DNA of 5,834 bases from Olsenella sp. Lineage in GTDB: Bacteria; Actinomycetota; Coriobacteriia; Coriobacteriales; Atopobiaceae. Where the stretch lies: positions 1-5,834 of the forward strand of contig SUUD01000137.1 of assembly GCA_015062715.1 (NCBI GenBank), written 5' to 3'. Position numbers and translations under genes: made by a program. Below, piece by piece: positions 1 to 5,686 of the stretch (positions are counted from its first letter, which is position 1; every line of letters starts with the position of its first letter). Under the pieces are notes generated by a model, which saw only the letters and a list, made by a program, of their open reading frames with translations, was not told the origin of the DNA and did no database searches.

Positions 1-69
1 GTGCTGGGCTGGAAGTTTCCCGCAGAGGTGATGCAGGAGGTATTGGCGGAAGGTGCAACGATCGCCTGA
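1..69 (+). CDS. C-terminal end of an unidentified protein (5' truncated by window edge)
   Basis: Frame 1 is open from the window edge to a TGA at 67-69 and reads VLGWKFPAEVMQEVLAEGATIA. The composition (Trp, Phe, Met, alternating Ala/Glu/Val) and GC-rich codons look like real coding sequence, ending in a short helix. The rest of the gene lies outside the window. Twenty-two residues are too few to assign a family; a short helical tail like this would suit many cytosolic enzymes. A strong hairpin begins 7 nt after the stop and the next gene starts about 200 nt on. It was therefore probably transcribed separately from the operon that follows, although the shared strand leaves functional linkage possible. 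Confidence 0.55.
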   Translation: MLGWKFPAEVMQEVLAEGATIA

Positions 70-76
70 ACCCGCC

Positions 77-126
77 CCGGAGGACCGACACATTCCGAGG
101 TGGAGCGGAATGTGTCGGTCCTCCGG
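77..126. repeat. Perfect 21-bp inverted repeat with 8-nt loop (terminator-like or REP-like hairpin)
   Basis: Bases 77-97 are the exact reverse complement of 106-126, with loop AGGTGGAG at 98-105. The arm core is GACCGACACATTCCG. It begins 7 nt after the stop codon of the upstream partial gene, so it sits where a terminator would. No T-tract follows (the next bases are CCCCCGACATG), which argues against a classical intrinsic terminator. The arm length and perfect match are more like an intergenic palindromic repeat that may block transcription or protect the 3' end of the mRNA. Confidence 0.8.
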
Positions 127-194
127 CCCCCGACATGCACCCCGGCTCCCGCCACGTCGGCGCCGCCTGTCGAAAGGTTGCCGGAGCGGGTCCA

Positions 195-240
195 TTGCCA
201 CGTCAAAGTGGTATAGAACTGAATATATCTTGTGTACAGA
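195..240 (+). promoter_or_regulatory. Candidate promoter region of the sugar operon
   Basis: This is the only AT-rich stretch between the hairpin at 77-126 and the first operon gene. It holds TTGCCA (195-200), TATAGA (212-217), TATATC (224-229) and a palindromic TGTACA (233-238). The -35/-10 pairs I can form are badly spaced (11 or 23 nt), so I cannot fix a promoter. The AT-rich dip, the -10-like boxes and the position 35-75 nt before the start codon make it the likely promoter/operator zone. ATCT (228-231) and AGAT (239-242) form weak dyad symmetry around TGTACA and could belong to a repressor site. The rest of the 127-272 gap shows nothing else I can name. Confidence 0.35.
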
Positions 241-259
241 TTGCGTTGTCCGCGTCAGC

Positions 260-268
260 AAGGAGGAG
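260..268 (+). promoter_or_regulatory. Strong ribosome binding site that fixes the aldolase start
   Basis: AAGGAGGAG lies about 5 nt before the ATG at 273. The same frame is open further upstream to an ATG at 135, but that extension would run through the AT-rich promoter zone and has no comparable Shine-Dalgarno sequence. The site settles the start at 273. Confidence 0.85.
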
Positions 269-272
269 AGCC

Positions 273-1253
273 ATGGGCCATTTCATCGAGGGTGTCGTCA
301 CCGAGATCTGCACGCCGTTCCACAAGGACGGCTCCATTGACTGGGAGTACCTGCACGACATGATTGGGTGGCAGATCGACTGCGGCGTCAAGGCGTTCTT
401 CGTCAACGGCTATGCCGGCGAGTGCCACGCGCTCACCTTCGACGAGAAGCTTGCCGTGGTCAAGGCCGTCGCCGAGGTCGCCCACCCGCGTGGCGCCAAG
501 ATCATGTCCTGCAGCTTCGAGAACTCGGTCGAGCTCAACAATGCCCTCATCGACGCCTACGAGGAGCAGGGCCTGTCCGACTGCTACTGCATCACGGCGC
601 CCCCGTTCTTCAAGTTCTCGCAGGCGGCGCTCTATGACTGGTCGGCCCAGATCATCGACCATGCCAAGCGCCCCGTCTACATCTACAACTGCGTGGAGCA
701 GGCGGTGCTGTTTGCCCCCGACACCCTGGCCAAGCTTGCGGCCGAGCACCCCAACCTGCGCGGCTTCAAGGACGCCTCCACCAACGTGGTCAACTTCCAG
801 CAGTGCGTGCTGCGCATCGACCCCGAGGGCTTCGACTTCCTCGGCGGCTGCGACGGCTTCGACGGCATCATGGTGCTGCTCGGCGCCGTGGGCTGCGTCT
901 CGTTCATGGCGACGCCGTTCCCGCGCGAGATGGTCGAGATCGTCGAGAAGGGCCGCTCGGGCGACTGGAAGGGCTGCATCGAGGCCCAGCAGAAGGTCCT
1001 GCGCATCCGCAACATCGTGAAGAAGACGCCCTTCAACGCCGGCTGGAACTGGGCCATGCAGTACGGGTTTGGCCGCCCGACCGTCTCCCGCATGGGCGAG
1101 AAGCAGGACTGGGTGCCCTTTGCGGTCAAGAAGGAGATGGACGAGCTCATGGTCGAGCTGGGCTACGAGAGCCTGGGCGACAAGATCGTCCACGACGAGC
1201 TCGACGATGCCATGGAGGCCGCCAAGGCCGCCGGCATGGCGGACTTCCGCTAG
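273..1253 (+). CDS. DapA/NanA-superfamily (class I, pyruvate-type) aldolase
   Basis: A 326-aa cytosolic TIM-barrel enzyme of the dihydrodipicolinate synthase/N-acetylneuraminate lyase superfamily. Members form a Schiff base with a 2-keto acid, usually pyruvate, and make or cleave a C-C bond. Visible landmarks: the N-terminal strand GVVTEICTPFHKDGSID (residues 7-23), VNGYAGE (44-50) at the substrate-carboxylate loop, YIYN with the catalytic-type Tyr138, and GFKDAS with the Schiff-base Lys166. GGCDGFDG (191-198) and GAVGCVSFMATPFP (204-217) follow, as in the family. It is somewhat longer than the usual ~300 aa. The loop that normally reads TTGE or STGE reads YAGE, and the position of the DHDPS substrate arginine (E. 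coli Arg138) appears to be Gln143. It is therefore unlikely to be lysine-pathway DapA. It is the first gene of a sugar operon, 12 nt before the next gene, so a sugar-acid or sugar-phosphate aldolase is the best inference. The substrate is unknown. Confidence 0.88.
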   Translation: MGHFIEGVVTEICTPFHKDGSIDWEYLHDMIGWQIDCGVKAFFVNGYAGECHALTFDEKLAVVKAVAEVAHPRGAKIMSCSFENSVELNNALIDAYEEQGLSDCYCITAPPFFKFSQAALYDWSAQIIDHAKRPVYIYNCVEQAVLFAPDTLAKLAAEHPNLRGFKDASTNVVNFQQCVLRIDPEGFDFLGGCDGFDGIMVLLGAVGCVSFMATPFPREMVEIVEKGRSGDWKGCIEAQQKVLRIRNIVKKTPFNAGWNWAMQYGFGRPTVSRMGEKQDWVPFAVKKEMDELMVELGYESLGDKIVHDELDDAMEAAKAAGMADFR

Positions 1254-1265
1254 GGGAGGGCGAGC

Positions 1266-2363
1266 ATGGCTACCACGCGCACCTGGATTCGCCAGGACTT
1301 CTTCCAGGACCGCCCGCTCGAGCTCGTGACCTCGGGCGAGTTCTGTGCCACGGCCTTTCGCTACGAGACGGGCATTCCCGCCCTCAAGGTCGAGAACTCC
1401 CGCTCGTCCATGGTGATCCTGCCGTACTTTGGCATGCAGGTCTGGTTTGTCGAGTTCGACGGCCGCGAGCTCACTCAGAAGTCGATGTTCGAGGAGCCGC
1501 AGGACACCACCAAGTTCGGCGACAACTACGGAGGCTTCCTCTACCACTGCGGCCTCAACAACGTGAACGGCCCGGCGGACGGCGAGGACCCGTACCCCAT
1601 GCACGACGTCCTGCCCTTTGGCGCCTTCCGCGACGTGTACGTGGAGACCGGCACCGACGACGAGGGCGACTACCTGGCCGTGGGCGGCACCTACGTCTTC
1701 CGCAACTCCCAGGAGCTGCACTGGGCCTACACCCCCGAGCTGCGCCTGCACGAGGACTCGACCATGGTGGACATGACCGCCACCATCGAGAACCGGCGCA
1801 CGCACCCGCTCGAGTACGTGTGGCTCTGCCACATGAACTGGCTGGGAGTGGACGGGGCGCGCTTCGTCGACAGCTGCCCGCGCGACCCCGAGCACTTCAT
1901 GGTCATCCCCACCGAGCTGGGTGGCGACTCCTCGCGTGCCGTGGCCATCCGCGAGTGGTCGCAGGCGTTCTTGGCCGACCCGACCGCGGGCGACGTGCTC
2001 GACTCTGCCTCGCAGGTCTATGACCCCGAGCTCTGCGTCAACTGCCGCTACGAGGCCGACGCCGACGGCTGGGCCCACGCCATGCAGGTCATGCCCGCGG
2101 GCGACGCCTGCTACGTGGGCTGGGACACGGCCAAGGCGCCGTGGGCGCTGCGCTGGTTCTGCCGCACGGGCGACGAGGACGGCGTGGGCATCGCCCTGCC
2201 CTCGACCGGCACCTGCCAGTCGACCACCTACCAGAAGGAGCACGGCTACTTCAACACGCTTGAGCCGGGCGGGACGGACATCATCCGCTGGTGCTTCGGC
2301 TACCTCACGCCTGACGAGGCCAAGGGCATGACCAACCGTATCGAAGCAATTCTGGAGGGATAG
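1266..2363 (+). CDS. DUF4432 / aldose-1-epimerase-like sugar mutarotase
   Basis: A 365-aa protein with no signal peptide, resembling the DUF4432 branch of the galactose mutarotase-like beta-sandwich superfamily. Those proteins interconvert sugar anomers or bind sugars. Landmarks: an N-terminal strand-rich region with ILPYFGMQVWFVEFDGREL (51-69), the GGFLYHCGLNN block (89-99), PMHDVLPFGAFRD (111-123), WLCHMNWLG (186-194) and a C-terminal LEPGGTDIIRW (332-342). His113 and His189 are candidates for the active-site histidines of the superfamily. The carboxylate partner cannot be fixed by eye. GGGGAGGG (1254-1260) directly after the aldolase stop is the ribosome binding site for the ATG at 1266. 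The next gene begins 1 nt after its stop, so translation is probably coupled. In this operon it would supply the right anomer of the sugar to the isomerase or kinase. The family call is fairly firm; activity and substrate are inferred. Confidence 0.75.
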   Translation: MATTRTWIRQDFFQDRPLELVTSGEFCATAFRYETGIPALKVENSRSSMVILPYFGMQVWFVEFDGRELTQKSMFEEPQDTTKFGDNYGGFLYHCGLNNVNGPADGEDPYPMHDVLPFGAFRDVYVETGTDDEGDYLAVGGTYVFRNSQELHWAYTPELRLHEDSTMVDMTATIENRRTHPLEYVWLCHMNWLGVDGARFVDSCPRDPEHFMVIPTELGGDSSRAVAIREWSQAFLADPTAGDVLDSASQVYDPELCVNCRYEADADGWAHAMQVMPAGDACYVGWDTAKAPWALRWFCRTGDEDGVGIALPSTGTCQSTTYQKEHGYFNTLEPGGTDIIRWCFGYLTPDEAKGMTNRIEAILEG

Positions 2364-2364
2364 C

Positions 2365-3204
2365 ATGGCAATGAAGGTATCGCTCTTCAGCACGGGCTTC
2401 TCCAACTGGCCCATCGAGCGCACGTTTGCCGCCGCCGCGGAGAACGGCTACGACGGCGTCGACGTGGGCGGCTTCCGCCCGCATGGCTATGCGCCCGACA
2501 TCCTGGCCGACGTGGCGGGCATCCGCACGCGCATCCTCGACTGCGTCCAGAGGTACCAGATGCCCATCGTGAGCTACGTTCCCGAGAACACCGGCTCGCC
2601 GCACAGCTTCGTCTTCCAGGACAAGGCCCTGAACGACATCTCGGTGGAGTACTTCAAGTCCACGATCGACGCGGCCAAGGCCATCGAGGCGCCGCTCGTC
2701 ATGCTCGCGGTCAACATGCCCGGATTTGGGTGGGACCGCGAGGCGCTCAGGCGCCAGGTGGTCGAGGACTTCAAGGCAATCTGCGACCATGCCGAGAAGG
2801 CCGGCGTCACGGTGATGATCGAGCCGGTCACGCCCTTCGAGGGCAAGATCGTCTGCAGCTCCGACGACTGCAAGTGGCTGCTTGACGAGGTCGACTCCGG
2901 GACGCTCGAGGTCTGCCTCGACCTGGCCTGCCCGCTTACCTGCGGCGAGCCCATCAGCGAGTACTTCGACAAGATGCCGGGCAAGATCCGGGAGATCCAC
3001 TTCATCGACGCCGAGCCCGACTGCGAGGATCACCTCATCCCCGGCGACGGCGCCATGGACTGGCCGCGCATCGTGAGGTACCTCAAGCGCGTGGGCTATG
3101 ACGGCTACCTGGCCCTCGAGCTCTTCAGCCGCTATGCCAACGAGCCTGACTTCTCGGCAGAGCGCGGCATCGAGGTCATCCGCGGGCTGCTCGCGGACAA
3201 CTAA
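2365..3204 (+). CDS. Sugar isomerase/epimerase, xylose-isomerase-like TIM barrel
   Basis: A 279-aa cytosolic protein of the AP-endonuclease-2/xylose-isomerase-like TIM-barrel family, which includes ketose 3-epimerases, IolE-type and hydroxypyruvate-isomerase-type enzymes. Candidate divalent-metal ligands fall at the expected strand ends: Glu153 (MIEP), Asp186 (CLDLA), His212 (IHFID) and Glu252 (ALELF). The family motif HLIPGDGAMDW is at 223-233. N-terminal GYDGVDVGG (28-36) matches the usual first-barrel segment. The His and Arg that tagatose/psicose 3-epimerases use on O1-O3, expected near residues 188 and 217, look like Ala and Glu here, so a classical D-psicose 3-epimerase is doubtful. The start at 2365 is chosen over the ATG at 2371 because GGAGGG (2354-2359) is spaced about 5 nt from it. 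It follows the mutarotase stop by 1 nt. It probably performs the aldose/ketose isomerisation or epimerisation before phosphorylation. Confidence 0.85.
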   Translation: MAMKVSLFSTGFSNWPIERTFAAAAENGYDGVDVGGFRPHGYAPDILADVAGIRTRILDCVQRYQMPIVSYVPENTGSPHSFVFQDKALNDISVEYFKSTIDAAKAIEAPLVMLAVNMPGFGWDREALRRQVVEDFKAICDHAEKAGVTVMIEPVTPFEGKIVCSSDDCKWLLDEVDSGTLEVCLDLACPLTCGEPISEYFDKMPGKIREIHFIDAEPDCEDHLIPGDGAMDWPRIVRYLKRVGYDGYLALELFSRYANEPDFSAERGIEVIRGLLADN

Positions 3205-3209
3205 CAGCG

Positions 3210-3293
3210 GATGAGACAGTTGGGGACGGTTCTCAACTGTCTCATTTCTAAAATCGAATGAGACAGTTGAGAACCGTCCCCAACTGTCTCATC
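3210..3293. repeat. Nested palindrome: 37-bp perfect inverted repeat made of two 35-bp self-complementary units (REP/BIME-like)
   Basis: Bases 3210-3246 are the exact reverse complement of 3257-3293, with a 10-nt AT-rich loop. Each arm carries a unit (3211-3245 and 3258-3292) that is itself a hairpin: ATGAGACAGTTG and CAACTGTCTCAT flank an 11-nt centre, GGGACGGTTCT in one and its complement in the other. The block can therefore fold as one long stem or two short ones. It fills the only sizeable gap in the operon, starting 5 nt after the isomerase stop and ending 19 nt before the kinase start. Similar TGAGACAGTTG...GGGACGG units are, from general knowledge, typical of dispersed intergenic repeats linked to REP-associated (Y1/IS200-like) transposases. 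That link is inferred, since no transposase is present here. Confidence 0.92.
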
Positions 3294-3296
3294 GCG

Positions 3297-3310
3297 AGAG
3301 AAAGAGAGAG
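3297..3310 (+). promoter_or_regulatory. Weak purine-only ribosome binding site of the kinase gene
   Basis: The bases before the kinase ATG at 3313 read AGAGAAAGAGAGAG, a purine run without a good AGGAGG core. The other genes here have AAGGAGGAG, GGGGAGGG, GGAGGG or AAGGAGA. With the large hairpin just upstream, this suggests the kinase is translated less efficiently than its partners, or differently. Confidence 0.5.
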
Positions 3311-3312
3311 CA

Positions 3313-4311
3313 ATGGGCAAGGAGTTCGTATCCGAGACCGTCTTCGTGAAGGACATCGAGAAGGCGCGTCCCGTCGACGTCATCGTCATGAACAGCCACG
3401 GCGTGGGCCAGGTCTGCCGCGTGCACCGGCTCCCCAGGCGCAGCGAGACCATGGAGGCCTGGGACTGGCACGTCGAGGAGGACGGCGGCAAGGGTGCGAC
3501 CGTCTCCGTGGCGCTGGGCCGCCTGGGCGTCTCGGCCGGCTACATCGGCAAGGTGGGCGACGACCCCTGGGGCAAGATGGGCGACGACTGGATGACCGAG
3601 GCCGGCGTCTTCACCAAGTACATGTACTACGACACGTCCGTGGCCACCGGCACGGGCCTCATCATGATCGACGACGACGGCCTCAACACCATCGTCGACG
3701 GCGACTCGGCCTGCCGCGCCCTCACCTGGGACGAGACCCACGCCGCCATCGAGGCCATGAAGGAGGCCAAGGTCTTCATCACGGGCTTTGGCATGCCCTT
3801 CCAGAAGGCGCTCGACGGCGCGAAGATCGCCAAGGAGGAGTTCGGCATGCTGACGATGTGCAACGCGTCGCCCTTGCCCGACCAGCCCATGGGCGATCTC
3901 TCCTTCATCGACTACCTGGTCGTGAACGACGCCGAGGCGGGCGTGCTGTGCGGCTTGCCCGAGGACTACGACACCCCCTTCGAGCAGGTCCTGCGTCAGG
4001 TCCAGGCAGAGTACAAGTGCAAGGGCGTCATCATGACCTGCGGCTCCAAGGGCTCCGCCGTGCTCGACGGCGACGAGTACTTCGAGGTTGCGGCAACGCC
4101 CGTCAAGGCCGTCTACACCATCGGCGCCGGTGACGGCTTCCTCGCCGCCACGGCCAAGGGCATCGTCGAGGGCAAGAGCCTGCGTGAGGCGACCGAGTGG
4201 GCCAGCAAGTACGCCGCCTACAAGGTCACCCGCGAGGGCACGATGACCAACCGTCCCGGCGAGGGCTACCCGCCGCTGGCAGACGTCGAGGCGTGGATGG
4301 CCACGCTGTAA
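3313..4311 (+). CDS. PfkB/ribokinase-family carbohydrate kinase
   Basis: A 332-aa cytosolic ATP-dependent sugar kinase. Landmarks: the first strand DVIVMNSHGVGQVCRV (22-37), LPRRSET (40-46), the PfkB signature-1 region GGKGATVSVALGRLG (58-72), the lid/beta region ATGTGLIMIDDDG (111-123), VVNDAEA (203-209, the N..E motif), TCGSKGSAV (242-250) and the anion-hole signature GAGDGF (271-276) with catalytic base Asp274. Length fits the family, with about 20 extra residues before the first strand. Oddities: the ribokinase-like DTTGAGD motif reads YTIGAGD, and the sugar-contacting Asp normally in the first-strand loop appears to be Gln33. The sugar specificity may therefore be unusual. It is the last operon gene, separated from the isomerase by the palindrome at 3210-3293, and it would phosphorylate the ketose or keto-acid made by the isomerase. 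Family call is firm; the substrate is unknown. Confidence 0.9.
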   Translation: MGKEFVSETVFVKDIEKARPVDVIVMNSHGVGQVCRVHRLPRRSETMEAWDWHVEEDGGKGATVSVALGRLGVSAGYIGKVGDDPWGKMGDDWMTEAGVFTKYMYYDTSVATGTGLIMIDDDGLNTIVDGDSACRALTWDETHAAIEAMKEAKVFITGFGMPFQKALDGAKIAKEEFGMLTMCNASPLPDQPMGDLSFIDYLVVNDAEAGVLCGLPEDYDTPFEQVLRQVQAEYKCKGVIMTCGSKGSAVLDGDEYFEVAATPVKAVYTIGAGDGFLAATAKGIVEGKSLREATEWASKYAAYKVTREGTMTNRPGEGYPPLADVEAWMATL

Positions 4312-4339
4312 GGCCGGCGAGACAGGCAAACGACTGTGC

Positions 4340-4361
4340 GGGGCGTCCTTCGGGGCGCCCC
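4340..4361. terminator. UUCG-tetraloop hairpin between convergent genes
   Basis: GGGGCGTCC (4340-4348) pairs with GGGCGCCCC (4353-4361) around a TTCG tetraloop closed by C-G, one of the most stable RNA loops. The pairing includes a single G-U wobble. It lies 29 nt after the kinase stop, and its last base is the last base of the lipoprotein stop codon. A U-tract is missing on both sides. The fold is better on the plus strand, because the wobble becomes an A-C mismatch on the minus strand. It most likely terminates or protects the operon transcript and may also serve the convergent gene. Confidence 0.65.
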
Positions 4362-5605
4362 TACTCCACGCTCTCCTCGACCGTCCAGGTGGCCCCCTGC
4401 GAGCGGTCGATGGTGCCGTAGCGGCCCATCTCGAAGGCCAGGTCGACGACCTTGCCGCGCACTGGGTCGAAGTCGTGGTCCTCGAGCGAGCACACGCCAA
4501 TGAGAACGAAGGCCTGGTCGTTGCCCCAGTTGGTGACGCTCTCATAGCTCACATAGAGCCCCTCGGGGAGCAGGACGTACTCGCTCGAGCCGCTTGCCAG
4601 GCGAGCGGCGATTCCCTCGACCTCGCCCGTCTCCCACGAGGGGGTCTGCTCCTCCTCGAGCCCAGATGCCGCAACGGCCTCCTTGGTCATCTCGAGCAGC
4701 TCGGCGTCCGAGACGCCCAGGACCTCGGCGGGACTCACCACGGTCCCGTCGGACAGGCGGTATATGGAGCCGGACCCGGCCATGTAGGACGTCCCGTACG
4801 TCCCCGCGCTCACCACCTGGTAGTAGTGGATGGCCACGTAGCCGTCGAGGATCGTGACCTCGGGATAGAGCTGGACGTAGCCCCAGGGCTTCTGCGCGAC
4901 CACCTCGTTGTAGGTGTCCACGAGCGCGTGCACGTGGGCTGCGACGTCGGAGTTGACGTTCTCGGAGACCGTGTAGTCGTCGTCCATGGAGAAGACCGGG
5001 TACCAGACCTCGAAGTCGGCCTCGCTCACCGCGAGCTCCCATCCTGCGGGGATCTCGTCGGACCACTCATAGGACCACTCGTGCGCCTCCATCAGGTGCA
5101 AGACGGACGGGTCGGTGCCCGTGGGGAGGGTCACGCTCGTGCTCGGCTCCACGCGGACCTCGGCGATGTCGCGCGAGCCCGAGAGGTCGACCGCGGAAAG
5201 CGGCGTGCCGGTCACGTCGAGGTTGGCAAGCGCTGGCGCAGAGACGTCGAGCGAGGCGAGCGCGCCGCAGCCGGACAGGTCGACCGCGGTGACGGTGGAC
5301 GAGGACAGGCTCGCCGAGACGAGCGTGGGGCAGGTCACGTCGATGCTCTCGAGCGCGGGGAAGGCGTCGCGCACGTCGAGCGTCTCGACCGGGTACTCCT
5401 CGCCAAACGAGATGCTGGTCACGGCCGCGCACTCGTCAGCGTCGAGCCGCCCGTCGTCGTTAGCATCGTATGCGCTCGCCAGATAGTCGCGGAAGGCCTC
5501 GTCCTCGATGTCCTGCAGCGTGACGGAGGGGGAGAGGCTGCAGCCGGCCAGCGCGAGGGCCGCAATGAGAGCGAGGACGGGCAGCGTGTGGGCAGGGGTG
5601 CGCAT
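4361..5605 (-). CDS. Secreted lipoprotein: EF-hand loop, leucine-rich repeats and DUF3298-like C-terminus
   Basis: A 414-aa exported lipoprotein. Residues 1-22 are a type II signal peptide with lipobox LAGC; Cys22 would be lipidated and anchor it outside the membrane. Residues 31-69 resemble the N-terminal cap of LRR surface proteins of anaerobic Firmicutes (DEAFRDYLASAYDANDDG then DECAAVTSI). They contain a textbook EF-hand loop at 47-58 (Asp47, Asn49, Asp51, Gly52, Asp55, Glu58). Residues 84-152 are about seven 10-11-residue half-repeats of the type LxxLDVSx, i.e. three to four 21-residue LRRs. From about 200 on, VWYPVFSMDD, VAIHYYQVVSAGTYG (257-271) and YRLSDGTVVSPAEVL (282-296) resemble DUF3298/RsiV-like domains. 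The start at 5605 has AAGGAGA 5 nt upstream and begins the signal peptide; the frame stays open to 5758, but that part crosses intergenic repeats. It is convergent to the operon and probably unrelated to it. Function unknown; surface binding or sensing is possible. Confidence 0.85.
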   Translation of the reverse strand: MRTPAHTLPVLALIAALALAGCSLSPSVTLQDIEDEAFRDYLASAYDANDDGRLDADECAAVTSISFGEEYPVETLDVRDAFPALESIDVTCPTLVSASLSSSTVTAVDLSGCGALASLDVSAPALANLDVTGTPLSAVDLSGSRDIAEVRVEPSTSVTLPTGTDPSVLHLMEAHEWSYEWSDEIPAGWELAVSEADFEVWYPVFSMDDDYTVSENVNSDVAAHVHALVDTYNEVVAQKPWGYVQLYPEVTILDGYVAIHYYQVVSAGTYGTSYMAGSGSIYRLSDGTVVSPAEVLGVSDAELLEMTKEAVAASGLEEEQTPSWETGEVEGIAARLASGSSEYVLLPEGLYVSYESVTNWGNDQAFVLIGVCSLEDHDFDPVRGKVVDLAFEMGRYGTIDRSQGATWTVEESVE

Positions 5606-5610
5606 GAGTG

Positions 5611-5643
5611 TCTCCTTGTTGGTGCCATATGAGAGACAGTATA
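5611..5643 (-). promoter_or_regulatory. Ribosome binding site and -10-like box of the lipoprotein gene
   Basis: Read on the minus strand, AAGGAGA (5611-5617) sits 5 nt before the ATG at 5605 and decides the start. TATACT (5638-5643) is a good -10-like hexamer. No convincing -35 lies 16-18 nt further up. Instead, that area has a 6-bp inverted repeat GCGCCG/CGGCGC (5649-5654 and 5663-5668), which could be an operator or a weak hairpin. Confidence 0.5.
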
Positions 5644-5686
5644 GGTGAGCGCCGTGACTAGGCGGCGCCAAGCCGTCATAAGTGCG

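Noticed and set aside
135..272. 46-residue N-terminal extension of the aldolase
   Set aside because: It crosses the AT-rich promoter zone, lacks family similarity and has no strong ribosome binding site. AAGGAGGAG before 273 and the family N-terminus there fit better.
273..1253. Housekeeping DapA (lysine biosynthesis)
   Set aside because: The Thr-Thr loop and the substrate arginine of true DHDPS are not seen, and the neighbours are sugar enzymes.
803..2023. 406-aa plus-strand frame overlapping aldolase and mutarotase
   Set aside because: The protein is rich in Arg, Gly and His, without domains, and out of frame with two well-supported genes.
255..2423. 722-aa open frame on the minus strand spanning the aldolase and mutarotase genes
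   Set aside because: It is antisense to two recognisable enzymes. Its protein is a low-complexity Val/Ala/Leu/Gly/Arg/His mix with no domain. Long antisense frames arise in GC-rich genes because stop codons become rare in the mirrored frame.
2365..3204. DNA repair endonuclease IV
   Set aside because: It shares the TIM-barrel superfamily, but the spacing of the E/D/H/E metal ligands, the HxxPGxGxxDW-type motif and the sugar operon fit the isomerase/epimerase branch. The three-metal ligand set of endonuclease IV is not seen.
3211..3292. CRISPR array reading of the repeated 12-mers and 35-mers
   Set aside because: There are only two units, in opposite orientation, with a 12-nt spacer and internal symmetry. 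This is a palindromic repeat and not a repeat-spacer array.
3289..4545. 418-aa minus-strand open frame opposite the kinase
   Set aside because: It mirrors the PfkB gene with the same compositional bias, has no recognisable motif and would run through the terminator hairpin.
4475..5632. 385-aa plus-strand open frame opposite the lipoprotein
   Set aside because: The minus-strand reading has a signal peptide, lipobox, EF-hand, repeats and a good ribosome binding site. The plus-strand reading has only biased composition.
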